A program made the translations under genes and the position numbers. Of a stretch of DNA of 64,000 bases, positions 45,048 to 54,845 are shown piece by piece. The DNA lies in NCBI GenBank assembly GCA_910578105.1, contig CAJTPD010000001.1, positions 496,001-560,000 on the forward strand. The letters are read 5' to 3'. The stretch is from an uncultured Odoribacter sp. GTDB taxonomy: Bacteria > Bacteroidota > Bacteroidia > Bacteroidales > Marinifilaceae. Each line of letters opens with the position of its first letter. The stretch's first letter is position 1. A model generated the notes under the pieces. The model had not been told where the DNA came from. It searched no databases and was given only the letters and a program-made list of their open reading frames with translations.

Positions 45048-45341
45048 ATGATAAAACACATAGTCTTATTCAGGTTTAAAGACTCGGCAGACAAGACTGG
45101 GCAAATGTTGAATATAAAAAACGAACTGGAAAACCTGCCCGCTATTATTCCGGAATTAAAGGAAATACACATCGGTTTAAACATCAATTCCGCAGAAAAA
45201 TGGGACATGAGCCTGGAAGCTATCGTTGACACAATGCAGGACTTGGATACCTATGCCAATCATCCGGCTCACCAGCAAATTGTAAAAAACAGAATTGCGC
45301 CAATTAAAGAAGAGCGTGCCTGTGTGGACTATCAACTTTGA
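45048..45341 (+). CDS. Dabb-family (stress-responsive alpha/beta barrel) protein
   Basis: This 97-aa protein has the Dabb start MIKHIVLFRFKDSADKT, followed by the helix-strand pattern ending in YANHPAHQQIV. Dabb proteins form dimeric ferredoxin-like barrels with varied small-molecule roles. Cytosolic. Single gene. Confidence 0.9.
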   Translation: MIKHIVLFRFKDSADKTGQMLNIKNELENLPAIIPELKEIHIGLNINSAEKWDMSLEAIVDTMQDLDTYANHPAHQQIVKNRIAPIKEERACVDYQL

Positions 45342-45411
45342 AAAACATAAATTATTGACCGATACCTCAGGTTATCCGTGTGCTTGCCCAACCACGTAAA
45401 AAACAAGAAAC

Positions 45412-46092
45412 ATGCAAAAAAATGTCAGCCTTCCCTTTATGCTGCTGGGGATTCTTTTTAACGTATGTCTGGTAGCATCCAATCTCTTGGAAACTAAAGT
45501 AATTCAACTTGGTCCTGTTACGGCAACAGCAGGGCTGATTGTATTTCCCATCTCATACATTATCAATGACTGTATTGCAGAAATATGGGGATTCAAAAAA
45601 GCCCGGCTAATCATCTGGTGCGGTTTTGCCATGAATTTCCTTACCATCGGTTTTGCCCGGATTGCCATCCTTCTGCCCGCAGCCTCTTTTTGGGAAGGAG
45701 AAGAAAGTTTCAATTTTGTGTTCGGTCTGGCTCCGCGGATAGCTATAGCTAGTCTGTTAGCTTTTCTGGCCGGTTCATTTCTCAATGCATACATCATGAG
45801 TAAAATGAAAATAGCAAGCCACGGGAAACACTTTTCTCTGAGGGCAATAACCTCCACTCTGATTGGAGAAAGTGCCGATTCACTCCTGTTTTTTCCAATA
45901 GCATTCGGCGGATTAATTCCTGTATACGAACTATTGATTATGGTGGTAACCCAGGCTTGTTTAAAATCCTTGTACGAAGTAATAATTTTGCCTGTAACCA
46001 TCCAGGTTGTCAAATACATCAAGAAAACAGACCAAACTGACGTTTATGACCAGGGAATATCATACAATATCATCAAAATAAAGGATTTATAA
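45412..46092 (+). CDS. Queuosine precursor transporter (YhhQ/VUT family)
   Basis: This 226-aa inner-membrane protein has about six transmembrane helices and the family signature FPISYIINDCIAEIWGFKKAR. The family imports preQ0/preQ1 or 7-cyano-7-deazaguanine for tRNA queuosine. No queuosine synthesis gene is adjacent. It is convergent with the M20 gene, with a gap of only 6 bp. Confidence 0.92.
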   Translation: MQKNVSLPFMLLGILFNVCLVASNLLETKVIQLGPVTATAGLIVFPISYIINDCIAEIWGFKKARLIIWCGFAMNFLTIGFARIAILLPAASFWEGEESFNFVFGLAPRIAIASLLAFLAGSFLNAYIMSKMKIASHGKHFSLRAITSTLIGESADSLLFFPIAFGGLIPVYELLIMVVTQACLKSLYEVIILPVTIQVVKYIKKTDQTDVYDQGISYNIIKIKDL

Positions 46093-46098
46093 CAAAAA

Positions 46099-47250
46099 CT
46101 AAGAACTAAAATATTCCAGACAATTGGCCACCAGCATTTCGATACCCACCGGTATGGCTCTTTCATCCGGAGACATCCCCGGGTTATGTAAAGGAGACAT
46201 TTGCCCGGTTTCCGGAGCACACACACCTAGTGTCCAGAAAGCACCCGGTAACTCCTCCAAATAAATGGCAAAGTCCTCCCCCAACGTCAACGGATCCATT
46301 TCCACCACTTTATCTACTACGGGTAATTGTTCACCAACCCGCTTCACCTGTCCGGTCAGCACAGAATCGTTTACCAAAACAGGCAAACCATTCCAGAACA
46401 TATCAGGAACAAAGCAACAACCATATAAATCACAAATAGCCGGAGATTTTTCATGAATTAACTCAAAGATATGACGCCTCAATTCATTATCATGTGTCCG
46501 GACAGTTCCTTTTACTTCCACCCGATCCGGAATAACATTATTAGCCGTTCCTCCGTGAACAGAAGTAATTGAAAGAACAGCCGGAGTCAAAGGATTCCGG
46601 AATTTTGTAACAATCGTCTGATAAAACTGTATCAAGGCTGTAACCGCCAATATAGGGTCTGAACCCATTTGTGGCATTGCTGCATGTGTCCCTTTCCCCT
46701 CTACGGTAAAAACAATATTGTCCGAAGATGCAAAGAAAGCTCCGGAACGTATACCAATCGTACCTACAGGCAGGCCGGGAAAAATATGTTGCCCGAAAAT
46801 AGCTTCCGGTTTCGGAGCTTCCATCACATAAGGCAATAATAAACGGGCACCTCCCGGCCGCTTTTCTTCGCTTGGCTGAAAAACAAGTTTTACAACACCT
46901 CCCAAATTCTGTTCCCGAGCTTTTAAAAATAATGCAGCTCCAAGCAACATAGCCATGTGCATATCATGGCCACAGGCATGCATCACTCCGGGATTTTCAG
47001 AACTAAAAGACAAACCAGTATCTTCCTGTACCCATAATGCATCCATATCCGCACGCAGAGCAACACAACGCTTTCCCTCACCAAGAATAGCTATAATACC
47101 GGTCTCATAAGTTGTATAAGCTATTTGATACTGCTTCAGAATCTCAACAATATAAGCCTGCGTCCGAAATTCTTTCATGGATACTTCCGGATGTTGATGA
47201 AAATACCGCCTGAATTTTACTGCTTCTTTATATATTTTTTCTCTATCCAT
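46099..47250 (-). CDS. M20-family amidohydrolase (hippurate/IAA-amino acid hydrolase-like)
   Basis: This 383-aa zinc-dependent enzyme hydrolyses N-acyl amino acids. Metal-binding motifs are RADMDALWVQEDTGL, HACGHDMHMAMLLGAA and QPSEEKRPGGARLLL, with the dimerisation domain (KGTHAAMPQMGSDPI) between them. It lies 3 bp downstream of the unknown nuclease-like gene on the same strand, so the two are likely co-transcribed. Confidence 0.92.
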   Translation of the reverse strand: MDREKIYKEAVKFRRYFHQHPEVSMKEFRTQAYIVEILKQYQIAYTTYETGIIAILGEGKRCVALRADMDALWVQEDTGLSFSSENPGVMHACGHDMHMAMLLGAALFLKAREQNLGGVVKLVFQPSEEKRPGGARLLLPYVMEAPKPEAIFGQHIFPGLPVGTIGIRSGAFFASSDNIVFTVEGKGTHAAMPQMGSDPILAVTALIQFYQTIVTKFRNPLTPAVLSITSVHGGTANNVIPDRVEVKGTVRTHDNELRRHIFELIHEKSPAICDLYGCCFVPDMFWNGLPVLVNDSVLTGQVKRVGEQLPVVDKVVEMDPLTLGEDFAIYLEELPGAFWTLGVCAPETGQMSPLHNPGMSPDERAIPVGIEMLVANCLEYFSS

Positions 47251-47253
47251 TCT

Positions 47254-48384
47254 TCACTTCATTAATTCTGCCAAAGGAATAGTAAAAGGACAAGCAGCCC
47301 CATGTCCGGTAATATAACCGGGAAACAGAGAAATGTCCCAGATTTGTTTCCGCAACTCCTCTTCCAATACAGGAACAACTTTATAGACCCAATACAATTC
47401 ATGTCCGGGACTTCCGGGATACTGCTTCCGGATTAGCATGTTCTTTGTATAAACCTGCGGTCCGACCTCCAATATCTGGAACAACTTACCTGTGTACGTT
47501 TCACCCTCAGTATGCAACAAAATATATTTTGCACAGGCTTCTTGCGGCCCTACGGAAAAAACTCCCCGTCCATCTCCCGCCCTCAGGTTATACAACCCAT
47601 TCCGCACAATCCATTCCAGATGTTCCTTGCTTTTATAATAAGACACAATGACACAAGGTACCTCATCCGCTCCTATCCGGCTCTCTGATTCTTTCTCCAC
47701 CAAATCAACAATATCTTCCTGGTCATCCATACCGTAACTACCCAACAAATCAAATCCACTTACTGTCTCCTGCAAAGGAATGCGATAAACCCATCCATAC
47801 TCTTTTTCTTCACTCACTAACTCCGGAAGCAACTCTTTTATCCGGTCAATCCTGATCATACACAAAGAATCTTCCTGAGGTTTATCTCCTTTTCTCTCAA
47901 AAACCGCCAATATAACAGAAGTACGGGTTGCATTTTCCATATTTAAATGCTTCATTAAATCTTCCTGAGAAATAAGAAAATATTTCCGGTTTCCCCTGCC
48001 ATAAAAAGACCGGCATTTCACTTCAACCTCTGCATTCCCCCGGTTTCTGACCAAGAAATCCCCCCTTTTTGCTGCCCCTTTTTTTGCTCTTACATACGAC
48101 CGGACGTTTTCCGGTCCGTGACTCAATTCCTCCAAAACCAATTGTCTGTCACGAGCCAGTTTGGCAAATATCGTCAAAGCCCGCAATCCGGCCCGGTACC
48201 ATTCCTCCCCCAAATGACGGAAATTTACCGAAACTCCCACCTGCTGAGGCGGATTCTCAGATTTTCCTTCAATTATAACCGACTTCTCGTTTATCCCTTC
48301 CACCAGAACCAACTCATTAATCCGGTCCACATAAGTGTACTTTATCGGAAACAACTCCGGCTCTATAATCACATGATATCCCAT
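47254..48384 (-). CDS. Unknown protein with a PD-(D/E)xK-like nuclease motif
   Basis: This 376-aa protein has no domain I can name. The stretch RGDFLVRNRGNAEVEVKCRS (about residues 107-126) gives GD-x(n)-ExEVK, which resembles the catalytic core of the PD-(D/E)xK nuclease superfamily. There is no signal peptide or membrane segment. The C-terminal half contains HLEWIVRNGLYNLRAGDGRG and repeated VYK/YILL strands. It could be a nuclease, a restriction-like effector or an inactive relative. It is 3 bp upstream of an M20 gene, which gives no hint of function. Confidence 0.55.
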   Translation of the reverse strand: MGYHVIIEPELFPIKYTYVDRINELVLVEGINEKSVIIEGKSENPPQQVGVSVNFRHLGEEWYRAGLRALTIFAKLARDRQLVLEELSHGPENVRSYVRAKKGAAKRGDFLVRNRGNAEVEVKCRSFYGRGNRKYFLISQEDLMKHLNMENATRTSVILAVFERKGDKPQEDSLCMIRIDRIKELLPELVSEEKEYGWVYRIPLQETVSGFDLLGSYGMDDQEDIVDLVEKESESRIGADEVPCVIVSYYKSKEHLEWIVRNGLYNLRAGDGRGVFSVGPQEACAKYILLHTEGETYTGKLFQILEVGPQVYTKNMLIRKQYPGSPGHELYWVYKVVPVLEEELRKQIWDISLFPGYITGHGAACPFTIPLAELMK

Positions 48385-48575
48385 GGCAACAATTGTAAAA
48401 TCCGTTTTTAAAATTACAATTATTTACATAAAAAAACAATAGCCGGAACAGATATCAAAAGCAAACTTCTGCAGAAAACAAAAATACCCATCCCTGAAAA
48501 GAACACCCGTCCGGCAAAATCTATATCTCCGATTTTCCGAACGGGCATCTCACTTATTACTAAATGATTCCATCC

Positions 48576-51500
48576 TCATTTTTTAGCCTGAATCCACTTC
48601 CGGGCATTCACGAAAGCTTCAATCCACGGGCTGACTTCATCTCCTCCGCGTCCTTCCTCATAATAAGCCCAATTCCACGGATAAATAGCTCTTTCCAAAT
48701 GCGGCATCATTGCCAAGTGCCGGCCATCCTTGCTGCAAATAGCTGCCGCCGCAAACGGAGAACCATTCGGATTGGCCGGATAAACGTCATAACTATACTT
48801 GATAGGTATATTGTACTCGGTTTCAGCATAAGGTAAACCGAACTTACCTTCTCCATGGGCAATCCAGATTCCCAAACGACTGCCTGCCAAAGATTTCAAC
48901 ATCACCGAATTGTTCGGTTCTATTGTGACATTGACAAAACCGGATTCAAATTTATGGGAATCATTGTGCAACATCTTCGGCATTTCCTTGTGTTCCGGAT
49001 AAATCAACCCCAATTCCACGGCAAGCTGACAACCGTTACAAATACCAAGACTCAGGGTGTCTTCCCGTCTATAGAAATTCTCAAGAGCCCGGCGAGCCTT
49101 TTCATTGTATTTGAAAGCACCGGCCCAACCTTTGGCAGAACCCAGAACATCAGAATTTGAAAAACCACCGACAAAGACAATCATATTCACATCTTCCAAA
49201 GTTTCACGCCCGCTGATTAAATCGGTCATATGAACGTCTTTCACATCAAAACCGGCCAAATGCAATGCCCAGGCAGTCTCCCGTTCACACTGGCACCCCT
49301 TTTCACGGATAACGGCAGCCCGTACACCCGATTTAGTTCTCCGGTGCAAATCCAATCCCAAATCCGCCAATTCCCCGGTAAATCCTTTCGGAAACTTATA
49401 TTTCAATTCATTGTGCTTATAGCTCTTGTATCTTTCCAATGCCTTCTCTTCGCCACTCTGACGCCGGTCAAGTAAATAAGACGTCTTAAACCACAAATCA
49501 CGCAACGAACTAATATCCAACGACCAAAAAGCCTCCTCTTTCTTTATATTCAGTTTTCCGGATTTGCCCGGTTTTCCGATAAAACCATATGCCACTCCGG
49601 CCTTATTCAGTAAAGCGGATACTTTCTTAGCATCCTTATCGGAAATCTGAATCAATACACCCGGATTCTCAGCAAACAAAATCTTGACAATATCCTTTTC
49701 AGGCAGGAACGAAAAATCAACATCCATTCCCAAACGATTATCCGCAAAACACATTTCAAGCAAAGCCGTAATCATACCACCTGCCGAAATATCATGCCCT
49801 GCCAGCACAACCCCATCAGCAACCAGTTGCTGAATAGCCATAAACGCATTTACAAAATACCCGCTATCCTTTACATCAGGCACTTCCTTACCCACCTTGT
49901 TCAAAACCTGTGCAAAACTGGAACCTCCCAATTTCAATTTGTCGAATGAAAAATCCACATAAACGATTTCTGTTGCAGCATCATCCTTCAAAACCGGAAC
50001 GACAATTTTACGGAAATCCGTCACCTCACCCACAGTCGAAATAATCACAGTGCCAGGAGCATAGACCTTTTTATCTCCATATTTCTGAGTCATGGAAAGA
50101 GAATCTTTTCCGGTCGGAATATTCACCCCCAATTCAATGGCAAAATCACTGGCTGCCTGTACCGCCTGATACAAACGGGCATCTTCTCCTTCATTACGGC
50201 ACGGCCACATCCAATTAGCCGATAAAGAGACTCCCTTCAATCCCTTTTCCACCGGAGCCCAGACCAGATTGGTCAATGCTTCGGCAATCGCCAGACGCGA
50301 ACCGGCAGAAGCATCAGCCATAGCAGCCACCGGAGCATGTCCGATGGAAGTTGCAATTCCCCGATGACCACTATAATCCAAAGCCACTGCTGCCACATCA
50401 CTCAACGGCAAATGCAACGGTCCAACCCCTTGCTGGCGGACAACACGACCGGACACAGAACGGTCCACTTTATTGGTCAACCAGTCTTTGGAAGCTACTG
50501 CCTCCAATTGCAAAACCTGCTCCAGATACTCCTCCAGCTTATCGGCAGTATATTCCAATTCTGCATATTTTTCTTTTATAGTCCTATCCTCCATAATCGT
50601 TTTGGGAGGATTTCCGAACATATCCTTCAATTCGAGATCTATAGGCTTTTCCTGAGTTTTCGCATTCTCAAAAGTAAATTTCATATCCCCTGTCGTTTCA
50701 CCAATCACATACATGGGAGCCCGTTCACGCTCAGCAATACGTTGCAATCCGGCTACATCTTTTTCTTTCATGACCAATCCCATACGCTCCTGAGACTCGT
50801 TCCCTACAATTTCTTTCGCGGATAACGTCGGATCACCGACAGGCAGATTTTCCATATGAATCTTTCCTCCTGTCTCCTCCACCAATTCAGACAGACAATT
50901 CAAATGTCCGCCTGCCCCGTGGTCATGTATAGAGACAATGGGATTCACTTCGCTTTCCGCCATGGCCCGGATGGCATTGCAAACCCGTTTCTGCATCTCA
51001 GGATTAGAACGTTGCACGGCATTCAGCTCAATGGCTCCGGCATATACCCCGGTATCTACAGAAGAAACGGCTCCGCCACCCATACCAATACGGTAATTAT
51101 CACCTCCCAACAACACAACTTTATCCCCCGCCTCCGGTGTATGCTTCATTGCCTGCTTACGATTGCCAAAACCGATACCACCAGCCTGCATAATGACTTT
51201 ATCATAGCCATAAGTATGCCCGTCTTCTTCGTGCTCAAAAGTTAACAAAGAACCGCAAATCAACGGTTGACCGAACTTATTTCCGAAATCAGAAGCTCCG
51301 TTGGAAGCCTTGATGAGTATATCCCCGGGAGTCTGATACAGCCATTTCCGGGGAGATACGCATTGTTCCCAAAGCCGGGAAGCATCCAACCGCGGATAAG
51401 AAGTCATATAAACCGCCGTTCCGGCCAACGGAAGTGCTGCCTGTCCCCCCGCTATCCGGTCACGGATTTCACCACCACTCCCTGTCGCTGCACCATTAAA

Positions 51501-52271
51501 AGGTTCTACAGTCGTCGGAAAGTTATGGGTTTCGGCTTTCAAAGAAATAACCGTTTCTATTTCCTTTGTTTCATATTCATCCGGTTTGTCATGTGTATGC
51601 GGAGCAAACTGTTCCACGGCAGGACCTTCGATAAAAGCACAATTGTCTTTATAGGCAGAAACAATCCGGTTGGGATTTTCCTGAGAAGTTTTTTTAATTA
51701 ACTTAAACAACGTACTTTCTTTCTCTTTACCGTCAATAATAAAAGTACCATTAAATATTTTATGGCGGCAATGTTCCGAATTTACCTGCGAAAAACCAAA
51801 CACCTCGGAATCTGTCAGTTTCCGGCCTAATTTCTGAGCCAGCCCCTCCAGATAGGTAATCTCATCGGGATTCAGAGCCAAACCTTCCTGTACATTATAT
51901 GCCCGGATATCATCTATATACACAATGGCATCCGGTTGTTTGTCAACCGTGAATATATGCTGATTCAACTCATTATAAGATGCTTTTAACATCGGATCAA
52001 ACGATATTTTATCGCATTCGGCCTGTGTAAATTCCTCTATCCGCAAGATACCGCTAATCCCCATATTCTGAGTTATCTCTACGGCATTTGTACTCCAAGG
52101 GGTAATCATTTCACGGCGCGGACCCACAAAATAACCTTTCATGGCGTCTCCCGGCACTTTACGGGCACCACTGAACAACCATTCCAATTTACTGACATCG
52201 AGAGGATTTTCAGACACCTGATACTGCACAGCATACACCGTGGCGTCTTTCTGATAGAAAACTATTGTCAT
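48576..52271 (-). CDS. purL: Phosphoribosylformylglycinamidine synthase (large, fused form)
   Basis: PurL (1231 aa) is step four of purine synthesis and uses glutamine and ATP. The fused form has FGAM-synthase domains (for example SEHCRHKIFNGTF, KAETHNFPTTVEPFNGAATG, HDHGAGGHLNCLSELVEETG) and a C-terminal glutaminase with the nucleophile Cys in LSLGICNGCQLAVELG and HGEGKFGLP. It is close to the E. coli length (about 1295). Monocistronic. Confidence 0.98.
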   Translation of the reverse strand: MTIVFYQKDATVYAVQYQVSENPLDVSKLEWLFSGARKVPGDAMKGYFVGPRREMITPWSTNAVEITQNMGISGILRIEEFTQAECDKISFDPMLKASYNELNQHIFTVDKQPDAIVYIDDIRAYNVQEGLALNPDEITYLEGLAQKLGRKLTDSEVFGFSQVNSEHCRHKIFNGTFIIDGKEKESTLFKLIKKTSQENPNRIVSAYKDNCAFIEGPAVEQFAPHTHDKPDEYETKEIETVISLKAETHNFPTTVEPFNGAATGSGGEIRDRIAGGQAALPLAGTAVYMTSYPRLDASRLWEQCVSPRKWLYQTPGDILIKASNGASDFGNKFGQPLICGSLLTFEHEEDGHTYGYDKVIMQAGGIGFGNRKQAMKHTPEAGDKVVLLGGDNYRIGMGGGAVSSVDTGVYAGAIELNAVQRSNPEMQKRVCNAIRAMAESEVNPIVSIHDHGAGGHLNCLSELVEETGGKIHMENLPVGDPTLSAKEIVGNESQERMGLVMKEKDVAGLQRIAERERAPMYVIGETTGDMKFTFENAKTQEKPIDLELKDMFGNPPKTIMEDRTIKEKYAELEYTADKLEEYLEQVLQLEAVASKDWLTNKVDRSVSGRVVRQQGVGPLHLPLSDVAAVALDYSGHRGIATSIGHAPVAAMADASAGSRLAIAEALTNLVWAPVEKGLKGVSLSANWMWPCRNEGEDARLYQAVQAASDFAIELGVNIPTGKDSLSMTQKYGDKKVYAPGTVIISTVGEVTDFRKIVVPVLKDDAATEIVYVDFSFDKLKLGGSSFAQVLNKVGKEVPDVKDSGYFVNAFMAIQQLVADGVVLAGHDISAGGMITALLEMCFADNRLGMDVDFSFLPEKDIVKILFAENPGVLIQISDKDAKKVSALLNKAGVAYGFIGKPGKSGKLNIKKEEAFWSLDISSLRDLWFKTSYLLDRRQSGEEKALERYKSYKHNELKYKFPKGFTGELADLGLDLHRRTKSGVRAAVIREKGCQCERETAWALHLAGFDVKDVHMTDLISGRETLEDVNMIVFVGGFSNSDVLGSAKGWAGAFKYNEKARRALENFYRREDTLSLGICNGCQLAVELGLIYPEHKEMPKMLHNDSHKFESGFVNVTIEPNNSVMLKSLAGSRLGIWIAHGEGKFGLPYAETEYNIPIKYSYDVYPANPNGSPFAAAAICSKDGRHLAMMPHLERAIYPWNWAYYEEGRGGDEVSPWIEAFVNARKWIQAKK

Positions 52272-52371
52272 GCTTTATATAATAATTTATTTCACGTGAT
52301 TAAAAGCACACAAAGATAACATTTTCCCGGCTATTTTTCCGAAGATAAAAAAGAATTACTAAAAATTTTGA

Positions 52372-52379
52372 TACCTTTG
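52372..52379 (+). promoter_or_regulatory. -7 box of the cysQ-cysC-cysD-cysN operon
   Basis: TACCTTTG fits TAnnTTTG and lies 20 bp upstream of the cysQ ATG. No clear -33 TTTG is present. Confidence 0.5.
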
Positions 52380-52399
52380 CGCCGCATGCGGAATTTACT

Positions 52400-53197
52400 A
52401 TGAATTTATTATTAGAAACAGCTATCACAGCAGCCTTAAAAGCCGGTGAAGAAATTTTACGTATCTATCACAATCCCGAGTCGGATTTCGGTATAGAACA
52501 TAAAGCAGACAATTCACCATTAACCGTTGCAGACCGGAAGTCCAATGAAATTATCATAGACTACCTGACAACTACCTCTTATCCGGTTATCAGCGAAGAA
52601 AACAAGGCTATCGCATTTGAAATCCGGCGTCAGTGGAAAACCGTCTGGATTATCGATCCGCTCGACGGCACAAAGGAATTTATCAAGCGCAACGGGGAAT
52701 TTACTGTAAACATTGCCTTGGTACGCAACGGTACTCCCGTATTAGGGGTCATCTATATTCCTGTTAGGAAAACCCTTTATTATGGCTGTGAAAACAAAGC
52801 TTTCCGGGTTGAACATGTCGTTTATTCGCCGGACCTGGACTTTTCGAAGATACAGGAAAAGGCTTTGTGTCTGCCTGTCGGTCATCCGGGTTCATCCTGC
52901 ATTGTTGTCGCATCACGGTCACATATGAGCTCTGAAACTGAAAAATTTATTGACGAATTACGCCTGCAAAAAGGAAAAGTCGAACTGACTTCCATAGGCA
53001 GCTCTATCAAAATATGTCTTGTTGCCGAAGGTTCGGCAGATATTTATCCCCGCTTTGCCCCCACGATGGAATGGGATACTGCGGCAGGACACGCTATTGC
53101 CAAAGCAGCCGGTAAGGAAATATACCAAATGGACGGCATAACGCCTCTGGCCTACAATAAAGAAAATTTACTGAATCCTTGGTTCGTCGTGAAATGA
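52400..53197 (+). CDS. cysQ: 3'(2'),5'-bisphosphate nucleotidase
   Basis: CysQ (265 aa) removes the 3'-phosphate of PAP, the by-product of sulfotransferases, and so protects against PAP build-up. Motifs: NSPLTVADRKSNEIIIDYL, ISEENKA and WIIDPLDGTKEFIKRNGEFT (inositol-monophosphatase fold, metal ligands), plus PTMEWDTAAGHAIAKAAG. It heads the sulfate-activation operon, where its PAP-recycling job fits the sulfotransferase at the end. Confidence 0.95.
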   Translation: MNLLLETAITAALKAGEEILRIYHNPESDFGIEHKADNSPLTVADRKSNEIIIDYLTTTSYPVISEENKAIAFEIRRQWKTVWIIDPLDGTKEFIKRNGEFTVNIALVRNGTPVLGVIYIPVRKTLYYGCENKAFRVEHVVYSPDLDFSKIQEKALCLPVGHPGSSCIVVASRSHMSSETEKFIDELRLQKGKVELTSIGSSIKICLVAEGSADIYPRFAPTMEWDTAAGHAIAKAAGKEIYQMDGITPLAYNKENLLNPWFVVK

Positions 53198-53208
53198 TTG
53201 AATGACGA

Positions 53209-53820
53209 ATGATTAATACAATAAATATGGCAGAAAATATATATCCGATATTTGAGAAAATGTTACAACGGGAAGACCGGGAAGCCTTACTGAAACAAAA
53301 GGGTACGATGATTTGGTTTACAGGCCTTTCCGGGTCAGGAAAAAGTACCCTGGCCATTGCCTTGGAAAGAGAACTATATAACCAGGGCGTTCTCTGCCGC
53401 ATTCTCGATGGAGATAATATCCGTAGCGGCATCAACAACAATTTGGGTTTTTCGGAAAATGACCGCACGGAAAATATCCGGCGCATCGCCGAAGTTTCCA
53501 AACTATTCGTTGACTGCGGCATCGTTACCCTTGCGGCTTTTATCAGTCCGACCAGAGCCATCCGTCATATGGCTTCTGAAATCATCGGGAAAAAAGATTT
53601 CCTGGAAATTTTTGTCAGTACTCCCATTGAAGAATGCGAAAAGAGAGATGTCAAGGGTTTATATGCCAAAGCCCGCCGTGGCGAAATCAAAGATTTTACC
53701 GGAATATCTTCACCTTTTGAGGCTCCGGAGCAGCCATTTATCTCCCTCGATACCTCCCGGCACCCCTTAGAAGAATCCGTCCAGATACTGATGAAAGCCA
53801 TCATGCCTAAAATACGCTGA
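53209..53820 (+). CDS. cysC: Adenylylsulfate kinase
   Basis: CysC (203 aa) phosphorylates APS to PAPS, the sulfate donor. The P-loop is MIWFTGLSGSGKSTLAIALE, and DGDNIRSGINNNLGFSENDR and ENIRRIAEVSKLF form the APS site. The start used is MINTINMAENIYPIF; the second Met (53227) may be used. It lies 11 bp after cysQ. Confidence 0.96.
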   Translation: MINTINMAENIYPIFEKMLQREDREALLKQKGTMIWFTGLSGSGKSTLAIALERELYNQGVLCRILDGDNIRSGINNNLGFSENDRTENIRRIAEVSKLFVDCGIVTLAAFISPTRAIRHMASEIIGKKDFLEIFVSTPIEECEKRDVKGLYAKARRGEIKDFTGISSPFEAPEQPFISLDTSRHPLEESVQILMKAIMPKIR

Positions 53821-53887
53821 AAGCAAAAAACAAGGCAGTTATCTGTAAATTGCAACAAAACCGTAAACATTAAAATTTATCAGAAAG

Positions 53888-54799
53888 ATGTCAGAAGAAT
53901 ACAAATTAAGTCATTTGAAAGAACTGGAAGCTGAATCCATCCATATTATCCGGGAAGTGGTTGCAGAATTTGAAAATCCGGTGATGTTGTATTCCATAGG
54001 AAAAGACTCCTCAGTAATGGTCCGATTGGCTGAAAAAGCTTTCTATCCGGGCAAAGTCCCGTTTCCATTAATGCACATCGACTCCAAATGGAAATTCAGG
54101 GAAATGATTGAATTCCGCGACAAATATGCCCGGGACAACAACTGGGACCTGATTGTGGAATCCAACACCAAATGCTTCCGGGAAGGCGTAGGCCCCTTTA
54201 CTCATGGCAGTAAAGTCCATACAGACCTGATGAAAACCCAAGCCCTGTTACAAGCCTTAGACAAATATAAATTTGACGCCGCTTTTGGCGGAGCACGCCG
54301 CGATGAAGAAAAATCACGCGCCAAGGAACGTATTTATTCTTTCCGCGATAAATTCCATCAATGGGACCCGAAAAATCAACGCCCCGAACTATGGAATCTC
54401 TACAATGCACGCGTACACAAGGGAGAATCCATCCGTGTATTCCCTCTGTCAAACTGGACCGAACTGGATATCTGGCAATACATCCGCATGGAAAACATAC
54501 CCATTGTACCGCTTTATTTTGCCAAAGAACGTCCCATTGTTGAAATTGACGGCAATCTGATTATGCCGGATGATGAACGGATGCCGGAACAATACCGGGA
54601 TAAGATACAAATGCGCAAAGTACGTTTCCGCACATTAGGATGCTGGCCCCTGACCGGAGCAGTCGAATCGGAAGCCGACACTATTGAAAAAATCGTGGAA
54701 GAAATGATGACCACAACCAAATCAGAGCGTACCACCCGGGTCATTGATTTCGACCAGGATGCCAGTATGGAACAAAAAAAGAGAGAAGGTTATTTTTAA
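53888..54799 (+). CDS. cysD: Sulfate adenylyltransferase subunit 2
   Basis: CysD (303 aa) is the catalytic subunit of ATP sulfurylase and makes APS from ATP and sulfate. The PP-loop-like motif is MLYSIGKDSSVMVRLAEKAF, followed by MHIDSKWKFREMIEFRD and the GGARRDEEKSRAKERIYSFR motif. It is complete and pairs with CysN 46 bp downstream. Confidence 0.98.
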   Translation: MSEEYKLSHLKELEAESIHIIREVVAEFENPVMLYSIGKDSSVMVRLAEKAFYPGKVPFPLMHIDSKWKFREMIEFRDKYARDNNWDLIVESNTKCFREGVGPFTHGSKVHTDLMKTQALLQALDKYKFDAAFGGARRDEEKSRAKERIYSFRDKFHQWDPKNQRPELWNLYNARVHKGESIRVFPLSNWTELDIWQYIRMENIPIVPLYFAKERPIVEIDGNLIMPDDERMPEQYRDKIQMRKVRFRTLGCWPLTGAVESEADTIEKIVEEMMTTTKSERTTRVIDFDQDASMEQKKREGYF

Positions 54800-54845
54800 T
54801 TCACAGAAAAGTTAAAAGTAAATAACGATTAATGATTTTGAAAGC

